A stretch of DNA of 5,503 nt. It comes from Bacteroidota bacterium. GTDB taxonomy: Bacteria > Bacteroidota > Bacteroidia > AKYH767-A > JABDAW01. The stretch lies in the NCBI GenBank assembly GCA_023251595.1, contig JAHEYM010000298.1:1-5503 (forward strand). The letters run 5' to 3'. Below, piece by piece: positions 1 to 5,503 of this stretch (its first letter is position 1; every line of letters begins with the position of its first letter). Made by a program: the position numbers and the translations under genes. Under the pieces are notes generated by a model. That model ran no database searches. It saw only the letters and a list, made by a program, of their open reading frames with translations, and had not been told where the DNA came from.

Positions 1-1217
1 CAAAAATAATCCAGACCAACCCAAACGGTGTCGGGATCAGCCACAAGCGAAGAACTGAAATTACTATATATAACAATTCTCCCGAGTTTCACATCTTTTT
101 CCTGAATATAAATCCAATTATCCGGAATAAGCGGGCTTCCGGGGTTGACACCTGTATTATTTGCAAATTTCAATTTCTTCACAAGCAAACCGACGGAAAG
201 ATATTCGCGATAAATAAGTCCGCGCGCCACTGATTTAACATTTTCCGGAACGACTTCCCCCAAAGCCAAACACAATTCATCAACCGGCATTGTAGAAATG
301 AACTCATCACCCTCCACTGTTTTCTGTTCTCCGGATTTTATATCCTGAATAACTGCACCGGCGATGCATTGATTTTTGGAAATTAATTTCACCAGCTTAT
401 GTGTATATATAATTTTTCCACCCAAATATTCAACTGACTTTGCAACCTCCTCCCACATCTGTCCCGTACCAAGTTTAGGATACAGAAAATGTTCGGAGAG
501 CGAACTTCCTTTCGCTGAATTTTTGCTGCTGAATTTGGCGGAGATGGCTTGCAGTGCTGCTTTTCCTGCCGATAATCCTTTAATTCTTTGAGCACCCCAG
601 TCAGCAGAGATGTTATTACACTTCACACCCCAAACCTTCTCAGTATAATCTTTAAAAAAAGTATTATATAATTCTCTGCCAAACCGATTTATCATAAAAT
701 CTTCGAGTGTCACGACTGGCTTCACCGGAAACAAAGAACTTCTCGTGTAACTAAATAAAATTTTTATCAAACGAAAAAAACCAAGATTTCGCATCATTTC
801 GAGTGAAAGAGAAACTGGATATGAATAAAATTTGCGCCCGTAAAAAATTCGGGTGAAACGGTCTTTCACCAACATCACATGATCGGTTGAATCGGGATCG
901 GGACCGGTTTCGGATAAACGTATTTTTTTATGTTTATGATGATAGGTAATTTCCAGTTCACTATTATTATTTTGTTGAAGTCCTTGTATTGGCAAAACGT
1001 GAGTCCACCAATCAATTACTTTCGACGAACGCGAAAAAAAGCGATGGGGACCGATATCAATACGATTCCCTTTGAAATTAACAGTACGTGCCAATCCGCC
1101 AGGAACATCGTTTTGTTCGATAATAATCGGAATAATCTCGGAGCGTTTAAGAAGCTCGAATGCAGCAGTAAGTCCGGCGGGACCAGCGCCTATAATAATC
1201 GCAATTTTTGGGTTCAT
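1..1217 (-). CDS. FAD-dependent oxidoreductase, amine oxidase / protoporphyrinogen oxidase-like (3' end outside window)
   Basis: The reading frame is open without a stop from the ATG at 1217 to the left edge, giving 405 residues; family members are usually around 500, so roughly the last fifth is missing. A Rossmann ADP-binding fold opens the protein (GAGPAG at residues 10-15) and ends its second strand with Glu34, the usual ribose-binding acid for FAD. It is followed by the flavin-contact signature PGGLARTV (39-46) and IDIGPHRFFS (53-62). KVWGV (194-198) with ISADWGAQRIKGLS (203-216), YPKLGTGQMWE (246-256) and ISTMPV (307-312) are blocks I recognise from the NAD(P)/FAD-dependent oxidoreductases annotated as COG1232-like; the last visible residues, WVGLDYF, fit the same family. 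Relatives often sit near surface-polysaccharide or lipid genes, but nothing visible here sets the substrate, and a true heme-pathway role (HemG/HemY) is not supported. No Shine-Dalgarno; the start is preceded by A/T-rich sequence. It is transcribed divergently from the aldehyde dehydrogenase gene. Family call is confident, substrate unknown. Confidence 0.9.
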   Translation of the reverse strand, partial: MNPKIAIIIGAGPAGLTAAFELLKRSEIIPIIIEQNDVPGGLARTVNFKGNRIDIGPHRFFSRSSKVIDWWTHVLPIQGLQQNNNSELEITYHHKHKKIRLSETGPDPDSTDHVMLVKDRFTRIFYGRKFYSYPVSLSLEMMRNLGFFRLIKILFSYTRSSLFPVKPVVTLEDFMINRFGRELYNTFFKDYTEKVWGVKCNNISADWGAQRIKGLSAGKAALQAISAKFSSKNSAKGSSLSEHFLYPKLGTGQMWEEVAKSVEYLGGKIIYTHKLVKLISKNQCIAGAVIQDIKSGEQKTVEGDEFISTMPVDELCLALGEVVPENVKSVARGLIYREYLSVGLLVKKLKFANNTGVNPGSPLIPDNWIYIQEKDVKLGRIVIYSNFSSSLVADPDTVWVGLDYF

Positions 1218-1275
1218 ATAAAATTTAATATCCCGTTGCCACACTCAATGAGCCGACCAAAAAAAGAAATTGGCT

Positions 1276-1299
1276 ACGAAGGCGCGAAGGCACGAAGAA
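1276..1299. repeat. Three degenerate tandem copies of an 8-bp unit (RCGAAGGC)
   Basis: The units ACGAAGGC, GCGAAGGC and ACGAAGAA follow one another without a gap in the spacer between the divergent oxidoreductase and aldehyde dehydrogenase genes. They sit just after an A-rich stretch and TTGGCT. The run is GC-richer than its surroundings and lies 19 bp upstream of the predicted -7 element of the dehydrogenase gene. From memory, similar short 'acgaaggc' tandem runs occur between genes in many environmental bacterial genomes; I could not verify this here. It is not a CRISPR (units too short, no spacers) and encodes nothing credible. Confidence 0.6.
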
Positions 1300-1318
1300 C
1301 AATATCAGGTAAAAGTAC

Positions 1319-1326
1319 TAATTTTG
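1319..1326 (+). promoter_or_regulatory. Bacteroidota-type -7 promoter element for the ALDH gene
   Basis: TAATTTTG matches the phylum's TAnnTTTG housekeeping -7 consensus exactly and ends 19 bases before the ATG at 1346, implying a very short leader. No TTTG-type -33 element is present at the expected spacing upstream; that region is occupied by sequence just after the 8-bp repeat. The position fits the only plus-strand gene start nearby. Consensus is established knowledge; use of this copy is inferred. Confidence 0.5.
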
Positions 1327-1345
1327 CACGAAATCAAATAAACAA

Positions 1346-2914
1346 ATGAGCACGGAAGCAACAGAGAGCATGAAATCTGCGATAGGTGCAGACCTTGAAA
1401 AAATTGGGGTTAGCGACATGAATAACGGTGCGTCTACCGGGACAAACTGGTTTGAGACGACAGGTGAGGTTCTGGATTCATACTCACCAGCGGATGGAAG
1501 TTTGATAGGCAGTATACGTCAGGCAACAAGCGAAGATTATGAAAAAGTGGTTCAAACAGCGCAGACGGCGTTTATCGAGTGGAGGATGTGGCCTGCGCCC
1601 AAACGTGGTGAAGTAGTGCGTCAGATTGGCGACGAATTGCGAAAATATAAGTCCGAACTTGGTAAATTAGTTTCGTACGAGATGGGTAAAATCTATCAGG
1701 AAGGTCTCGGAGAAGTGCAGGAAATGATTGATATATGCGATTTCGCGGTTGGTTTATCGCGTCAATTGCATGGATACACGATGCACTCTGAACGCCCGCG
1801 CCACCGCATGTACGAGCAATATCACCCGCTCGGAATCGTGGGCGTGATCAGCGCATTTAATTTCCCTGTCGCTGTTTGGTCGTGGAACGCAATGTTGGCA
1901 ATGGTTTGCGGTGATTGTGTGATCTGGAAACCTTCTTCGAAAGTGATGCTGTGTGCCATCGCAACGCATAAAATAATTGGAGATGTGTTACGCAGAAATC
2001 AGGTTCCTGAAGGAGTTGTAAATCTCGTTGCAGCCGGTTCAAAATATGTAGGTGATAATTTTTTAGCGGATAAAAGAATTCCATTAATTTCTGCCACGGG
2101 TTCAACAAGAGTTGGAAGACGAGTTGGAAAAATTGTTGGCGAAAGATTGGGAAGATCGTTGCTCGAACTGGGAGGAAATAATGCAATTATTATCACTGAA
2201 AATGCGGATTTAAATTTAGCATTACGCGCAGTATTATTCGGCGCAGTAGGAACCTGTGGTCAACGTTGCACTTCAACAAGAAGATTAATTATTCACGAAT
2301 CTCAATATGCAGAATTTGTTACGCGACTGGTCAAAGCGTATGGTCATATTAAAATCGGAAGTCCGTTGAGCAAAGACACGTTGGTGGGACCAATGATCGA
2401 TAAAGGAGCTGTGAAAGATTATTTGAATGCAATAGAAGAAGTAAAAAAAGAAGGAGGAAAAATTATATATGGCGGCGGAATTTTAGATGGCAATGGTTAC
2501 GAATCGGGTTGTTATGTAATACCTGCCATCGCAGAGGTACAGAATCATTTCAAAATGGTTCAGGAAGAAACTTTTGCTCCATTGCTTTATTTAATAAAAT
2601 ATAAAAATATAGATGAAGCCATCGCGATGCAAAATGATGTGCCGCAAGGATTATCTTCTTCTATCTTCTCAAGAAATATTTTGGAGAGTGAAAAATTTCT
2701 TTCTCACGAAGGTTCCGATTGTGGAATAGCAAATGTAAATATCGGAACATCAGGTGCAGAAATTGGCGGAGCTTTTGGTGGCGAGAAAGATACCGGTGGT
2801 GGCAGAGAATCGGGTTCTGATTCATGGAAAATATATATGAGAAGGCAGACCAATACAATTAATTACAGCAACGATTTGCCGCTGGCACAGGGTATCACAT
2901 TCGAAACAGAGTAA
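1346..2914 (+). CDS. amaB: ALDH7-family dehydrogenase, probable L-piperideine-6-carboxylate / alpha-aminoadipate-semialdehyde dehydrogenase
   Basis: Predicted cytosolic NAD+-dependent enzyme that oxidises alpha-aminoadipate semialdehyde, in equilibrium with piperideine-6-carboxylate, to alpha-aminoadipate in lysine catabolism. All catalytic parts are visible: the Asn172 oxyanion residue in FNFP, the WKPSSK cofactor segment (194-199), ATGSTRVG (250-257), general-base Glu274 in LELGGNN, nucleophile Cys308 in GQRCTS, and the NAD-ribose Glu408 in EETFAP. ALDH7 hallmarks distinguish it from other aldehyde dehydrogenases: GEVQEMIDICDFAVGLSRQ (122-140), Arg307 directly before the Cys, TSGAEIGGAFGGEK (468-481), GGGRESGSDSWK (484-495) and the end SNDLPLAQGI, almost as in human ALDH7A1. 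At 522 residues it is full length. The ATG at 1346 is chosen because it follows the -7 element and an A-rich leader; Met9 is a possible alternative, and conserved similarity starts only near residue 16. The gene is translationally coupled to the following lipoprotein. The symbol follows Pseudomonas usage (pcd elsewhere); no lysine aminotransferase is nearby, so the exact substrate is inferred. GC content falls sharply within the gene. Confidence 0.93.
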   Translation: MSTEATESMKSAIGADLEKIGVSDMNNGASTGTNWFETTGEVLDSYSPADGSLIGSIRQATSEDYEKVVQTAQTAFIEWRMWPAPKRGEVVRQIGDELRKYKSELGKLVSYEMGKIYQEGLGEVQEMIDICDFAVGLSRQLHGYTMHSERPRHRMYEQYHPLGIVGVISAFNFPVAVWSWNAMLAMVCGDCVIWKPSSKVMLCAIATHKIIGDVLRRNQVPEGVVNLVAAGSKYVGDNFLADKRIPLISATGSTRVGRRVGKIVGERLGRSLLELGGNNAIIITENADLNLALRAVLFGAVGTCGQRCTSTRRLIIHESQYAEFVTRLVKAYGHIKIGSPLSKDTLVGPMIDKGAVKDYLNAIEEVKKEGGKIIYGGGILDGNGYESGCYVIPAIAEVQNHFKMVQEETFAPLLYLIKYKNIDEAIAMQNDVPQGLSSSIFSRNILESEKFLSHEGSDCGIANVNIGTSGAEIGGAFGGEKDTGGGRESGSDSWKIYMRRQTNTINYSNDLPLAQGITFETE

Positions 2915-3453
2915 TGAGGAATTATTTCCTTGCGATTTGTTTTTTATTTTTGATTGTTTCATGTTCAACCGAGCACGAACCGGGGACGAGGCATTATCCT
3001 GATTTTCAAAAAATATTAAAAGAGGAATCGGAGAAGTTGAAATTAAATAATCTTGAAGTTGAGAAGACAATTATTCTGAATGGCGAAAAAGAAATTCGTA
3101 AATATCGGGTTGATGATTGGGAAACAGAATTATCGGTTTTGAATGCAGGCGATATTCACCGACCCTCATGGGGAAGCAGTTTTAATACAGCTAAAGCGCA
3201 AGCCGAAAACGGGACATCAACCACTGCATTTATTGCAAAAGATTCACTTCCTGATGTAAAATCATTTTCTGTTGACTCAGTCGGCGATAAAGCGATCCGG
3301 TATAAATATCATCGTCATATAAATAACAATATATATATGTTGGATGAAAATGGAGTTTTTACCCCCGACAGCGGTTATTCGATTTCGAGTGTGATGAAAC
3401 CGGAAATCGGGACAGCGAGAGATTTTTTTGTCAGTTTAACCGTTGTGAAATAG
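2914..3453 (+). CDS. Predicted lipoprotein, uncharacterised Bacteroidota family
   Basis: The 179-residue product begins with a lipoprotein signal peptide: Arg2, a hydrophobic core (residues 4-15) and the lipobox IVSC, so Cys17 should be lipidated and the mature protein (about 163 residues) anchored in the inner or outer membrane. No clear surface-export signal of acidic residues follows the Cys beyond STEHEPG. A charged, probably helical stretch (about 28-52) precedes EKTIILNGEKEIRKYRVDDW (50-69), a WETEL...DIHRPSW segment (68-86) and a C-terminal half likely rich in beta strands. The 'KT..LNG..E......W..EL....DI..P.W' pattern resembles small unannotated Bacteroidota lipoproteins I recall; no function is known to me. 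The start is fixed by the ATG that overlaps the ALDH stop by one base (TAATG), with no Shine-Dalgarno, so translation probably depends on ribosomes finishing the upstream gene. Whether it works with the dehydrogenase or merely shares its transcript cannot be decided. Confidence 0.85.
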   Translation: MRNYFLAICFLFLIVSCSTEHEPGTRHYPDFQKILKEESEKLKLNNLEVEKTIILNGEKEIRKYRVDDWETELSVLNAGDIHRPSWGSSFNTAKAQAENGTSTTAFIAKDSLPDVKSFSVDSVGDKAIRYKYHRHINNNIYMLDENGVFTPDSGYSISSVMKPEIGTARDFFVSLTVVK

Positions 3454-3473
3454 TTTGAGATCATTATGTAATC

Positions 3474-4826
3474 TTATTCGACAACAAATTTCCCTCTACT
3501 AATGGGTCGAGGATTTTGAACCCCCAATATTTTATATATATACATTCCTTTTCTCCACCCCGAAATATCGATTTCTGAATTTATATTATTTATAGATTGA
3601 CGATAAATTACTCTTCCCAAGACATCCATAAATTCTATTTCTGAATTTTGAGAAATATTTCCCAACTGAATGTGAATGGTCGAGGATGCAGGGCTCGGAT
3701 ATATTGAAATTTCGTTTAGTTCAGCGGATTCTATTCCGGTCGAAGTTCCGCAAGGATAATACACCGGTCCGCCGCTAACACAATTAACCGGCATTTTTGT
3801 ATAATCGAACCATTGAAATCCTTTCAATCTTGTATTAAAAGTCGAATCATAACCGGCATAGAAACTATGTTCCGCTTTATATAGAGAATTTCCGGCAATA
3901 TTCCATCCAAGCGTATCGCGGAGCCAATAACCGAGAAAATTTCCGCCTCCTGTTCCCTGCCCGATATCGGAGGTTGTTTCTGAAGAGAATATCGGTCGGA
4001 TATCTGTTTGGTGACTGTTATTATTCAGAAAAGTAATTCTTTCATTGTATCGCACATTTCCGAAAAAATCAGTCGGATTTGCAGAACCGCTGCTATCCCA
4101 TATATGATCTGTCATATAATAATGCAACAAAATACGGTCAGTACGGTTATCGACCGAATCGACTCTCTGTTGCTGACGAACCGTATTTCCGTATCCCATT
4201 TGAGGATCTGTCGGTGTTTCAGCATTAAAAAAATACCCGAGATACGCCTCTACTGTATCTATATATGGATCCGTATTTTTAATCATGTTCATGAAATCCA
4301 GAATATTTATATAATCGGTGAAAGCAGAATTAAATGAAGCTGCACCTATCGAGGTGGGAAGCCAAAACTCGAGTTCAAGATTGAGCACATCTATCTTTCC
4401 GGGGAAAACGGGATTTGTACTCTGATTATATTGTGTACTGACATCTCTGAAAAAAGCAGTATCTCCGCCTGCGACAGCCACTTTTCTAACCCCATAAAAA
4501 TTCTTGGCGCTATCGATAAAATTCGAGAGATTATTACGATAAATAGAATAAGCCGGATTGGTACTGACGATGATACCGCGCGTGTCGTAAAACACGAGAT
4601 AATTGATATCATGTTGTGAAATAAAATTCAAAGCAGCATGAAACTTCTGCGAATTTGCCAGTACAGAAATGTTGGTATCCACCCCCTGGGCAAAATCATT
4701 GTTTATATATTTGATCATATTATTCATATATAAACCCCTTTCAAACCCGCATGAATCCTGAGTTATCTGGCTTTTTGTGATGGTACTGAACGTCAGAAGA
4801 ATAAACATATAAATCGCCTGTTTCAT
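3474..4826 (-). CDS. Secreted protein with type IX secretion C-terminal sorting domain; N-terminal domain unrecognised
   Basis: The 450-residue product starts with a Sec signal peptide (Met-Lys, hydrophobic core to about residue 16, likely cleavage after TKSQ near residue 20). Its last 80 residues form a type A T9SS sorting domain: ISIYPSPASSTIHIQL (373-388), DVLGRVIYRQ (401-410), EIDISGWRKGMYIYKI (418-433) and the basic-hydrophobic end GKFVVE. Such proteins cross the outer membrane through the T9SS and are cell-attached or released after domain removal. The main domain (about 25-350) is not one I recognise. It alternates strand-like segments, including NYLVFYD, RKVAVAGGD, IDVLNLELEFW (145-155), VEAYLGYFF, RILLHYYM, DIRPIFSSE (275-283) and KGFQWFDYTK, with helices, and could be a TIM barrel of glycoside-hydrolase type; that is inference only. 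Cysteines are few. An in-frame ATG at 4856 exists, but the one at 4826 is preferred: it begins the signal peptide, and the promoter element lies between the two. It faces the lipoprotein gene tail to tail and is monocistronic here. Confidence 0.88.
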   Translation of the reverse strand: MKQAIYMFILLTFSTITKSQITQDSCGFERGLYMNNMIKYINNDFAQGVDTNISVLANSQKFHAALNFISQHDINYLVFYDTRGIIVSTNPAYSIYRNNLSNFIDSAKNFYGVRKVAVAGGDTAFFRDVSTQYNQSTNPVFPGKIDVLNLELEFWLPTSIGAASFNSAFTDYINILDFMNMIKNTDPYIDTVEAYLGYFFNAETPTDPQMGYGNTVRQQQRVDSVDNRTDRILLHYYMTDHIWDSSGSANPTDFFGNVRYNERITFLNNNSHQTDIRPIFSSETTSDIGQGTGGGNFLGYWLRDTLGWNIAGNSLYKAEHSFYAGYDSTFNTRLKGFQWFDYTKMPVNCVSGGPVYYPCGTSTGIESAELNEISIYPSPASSTIHIQLGNISQNSEIEFMDVLGRVIYRQSINNINSEIDISGWRKGMYIYKILGVQNPRPISRGKFVVE

Positions 4827-4839
4827 TTGTGTTTTTGTG

Positions 4840-4847
4840 CAAATATA
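4840..4847 (-). promoter_or_regulatory. Bacteroidota-type -7 promoter element for the T9SS cargo gene
   Basis: Read on the minus strand, TATATTTG matches TAnnTTTG exactly and ends 13 bases before the ATG at 4826. A transcript started from it would exclude the upstream in-frame ATG at 4856, which supports the shorter gene model. No convincing -33 element is seen: the nearest TTG lies only about 15 bp upstream, closer than the usual spacing of about 19-21. The spacer is AT-rich, so chance matching is possible. Confidence 0.5.
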
Positions 4848-4988
4848 ACAATACATTTTCTACAATTAAGCATCTGCGTGATAACAATATAAGTTATTGA
4901 TTTGATGGAACAATCATCCTTTCAGGTGACGAAGATCATGTGATTTAGATGCTGATCCGGCTGACCTTTGTAATTCAATTATTTTGTG

Positions 4989-5423
4989 ATGAAAGAAAAG
5001 GTTTGTCTGGTGATCGATGTTAAACAAACCATTGATGACATACAAAAAGTTTTTAATACAGCATTTCCTTTTCTGAAGATTGAATTTTTCAGGGAGTCAC
5101 ATCTTAGAGGTAAACCCACCAGAAAAAATGTACTCTATGAACCAAGTAGGAATCTCCATTCTATACAAATGGTCAATCATTCCGGTCAAATCATTATTAA
5201 AGAAACAATGGCGGTTGGTGATCTTGAAATGATGTTTGAAGAAAAATATGGGTTACACGCACAGGTTTTCAGGAAGTCGGGGAATGTTTGGCTTGAGACC
5301 ACGGCTACCGACGACTGGTCTCTCAAAGAACAGAACGATGAGGGTAAACATCTGCAGGAGCAACTGAGAGATGTAAATAACAGTTATTTTGCGGTTGAAT
5401 CCGCTTCTCAAAAAGGAAAATAA
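4989..5423 (+). CDS. Conserved hypothetical protein, 144 residues
   Basis: A soluble protein with no signal peptide, membrane segment or catalytic motif I can name. It opens with a strand-like MKEKVCLVIDV, then a helix (about 14-25) and a second strand-like segment FLKIEFFRES (28-37), followed by a basic, proline-containing loop, an IIIKETMAVGDLEMMFEEKYG strand-helix region ending near residue 88, a strand-like AQVFRKSGNVWLETTA (91-106), and a charged tail (DDWSLKEQN onward) that is probably helical then disordered. The VFRKSGNVWLETTATDDW block seems familiar from Bacteroidota proteins of unknown function. ATG at 4989 is used; a GTG directly before it (4986) would add one residue. There is no Shine-Dalgarno. 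A one-mismatch -7 candidate, GACCTTTG at 4963-4970, ends 18 bases before the ATG, weak evidence for its own promoter. The gene diverges from the T9SS cargo gene and has no visible operon partner. Confidence 0.82.
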   Translation: MKEKVCLVIDVKQTIDDIQKVFNTAFPFLKIEFFRESHLRGKPTRKNVLYEPSRNLHSIQMVNHSGQIIIKETMAVGDLEMMFEEKYGLHAQVFRKSGNVWLETTATDDWSLKEQNDEGKHLQEQLRDVNNSYFAVESASQKGK

Positions 5424-5503
5424 GTTAGTTTCCCCAATTTTTTTTAGACTCATTGTTCTCCCCGTTGACTCGCAAAGTCTATCTCCCTCATATAAACATA
5501 CTA

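Noticed and set aside
376..595. Short open frames on both strands within the FAD oxidoreductase gene
   Set aside because: They are shadows: the minus-strand frame of the flavoprotein carries conserved family blocks (ISADWGAQRIKG, YPKLGTGQMWE) across this same stretch.
930..1349. Plus-strand open frame of 139 codons overlapping the 5' part of the FAD oxidoreductase gene and running into the ALDH start
   Set aside because: It is antisense to a well-supported flavoprotein coding region, its translation shows no family features, and its end includes the tandem repeat and promoter.
3440..3490. Possible bidirectional terminator in the convergent 20-bp gap (GTTGT...ACAAC, and AGATCA-TTATG-TAATCT)
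   Set aside because: Stems are only about five pairs, AT-rich or mismatched, and no T-run follows in the right place.
4008..4619. Plus-strand open frames (4008-4337 and 4431-4619) opposite the T9SS cargo gene
   Set aside because: They lie wholly antisense to a gene with a signal peptide and sorting domain, and have low-complexity, unconvincing translations.
4881..4897. Small hairpin ATAAC-N7-GTTAT in the divergent spacer, considered as an operator
   Set aside because: Five AT-rich pairs in an AT-rich spacer are expected by chance, and it does not overlap a supported promoter element.
5438..5481. Inverted pair TAGACT...AGTCTA after the last gene, next to an eight-T run
   Set aside because: The T-run precedes the stem on the plus strand and reads as A on the minus strand, so it does not form an intrinsic terminator; the 25-base loop is also long.
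1..5503. Search for CRISPR, transposase, phage, tRNA, toxin-antitoxin or defence genes
   Set aside because: No repeat-spacer array, terminal inverted repeats, tRNA-like cloverleaf or characteristic protein motif was seen on either strand.

Overview
The window looks like an ordinary chromosomal segment of a Bacteroidota (Bacteroidetes) bacterium. Four things point there: a protein ending in a type IX secretion (T9SS) C-terminal sorting domain, a lipoprotein of a type I associate with this phylum, exact TAnnTTTG promoter -7 elements ahead of two genes, and A/T-rich start regions with no Shine-Dalgarno sequence at any visible start. I cannot place it below phylum level.

Layout, left to right. 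Positions 1-1217 (minus strand) hold the first 405 codons of an FAD-dependent amine-oxidase/protoporphyrinogen-oxidase-like oxidoreductase whose C-terminus lies outside the window. A 128-bp divergent spacer (1218-1345) carries a short degenerate 8-bp tandem repeat and a -7 element pointing right. Positions 1346-2914 (plus) encode a complete ALDH7-family dehydrogenase, probably a piperideine-6-carboxylate / alpha-aminoadipate-semialdehyde dehydrogenase of lysine catabolism. Its stop codon overlaps by one base the start of a small predicted lipoprotein (2914-3453), so the two probably form a translationally coupled operon. This meets, tail to tail across 20 bp, a minus-strand gene (3474-4826) for a secreted protein of about 450 residues with a T9SS sorting domain and an unrecognised N-terminal domain. 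A 162-bp divergent spacer follows, then a small uncharacterised cytosolic protein (4989-5423, plus). The last 80 bases hold no gene I can see.

The genes do not form one obvious pathway. The ALDH and lipoprotein are the only clear transcriptional unit; the other three are separately transcribed. There is no phage, transposon, CRISPR, toxin-antitoxin, tRNA or rRNA signal, and I do not claim a new multi-gene system. The open questions are the folds and roles of three unassigned proteins (lipoprotein, T9SS cargo, 144-residue protein), a marked drop in GC content inside the ALDH gene, and the short tandem repeat in the ALDH promoter region.
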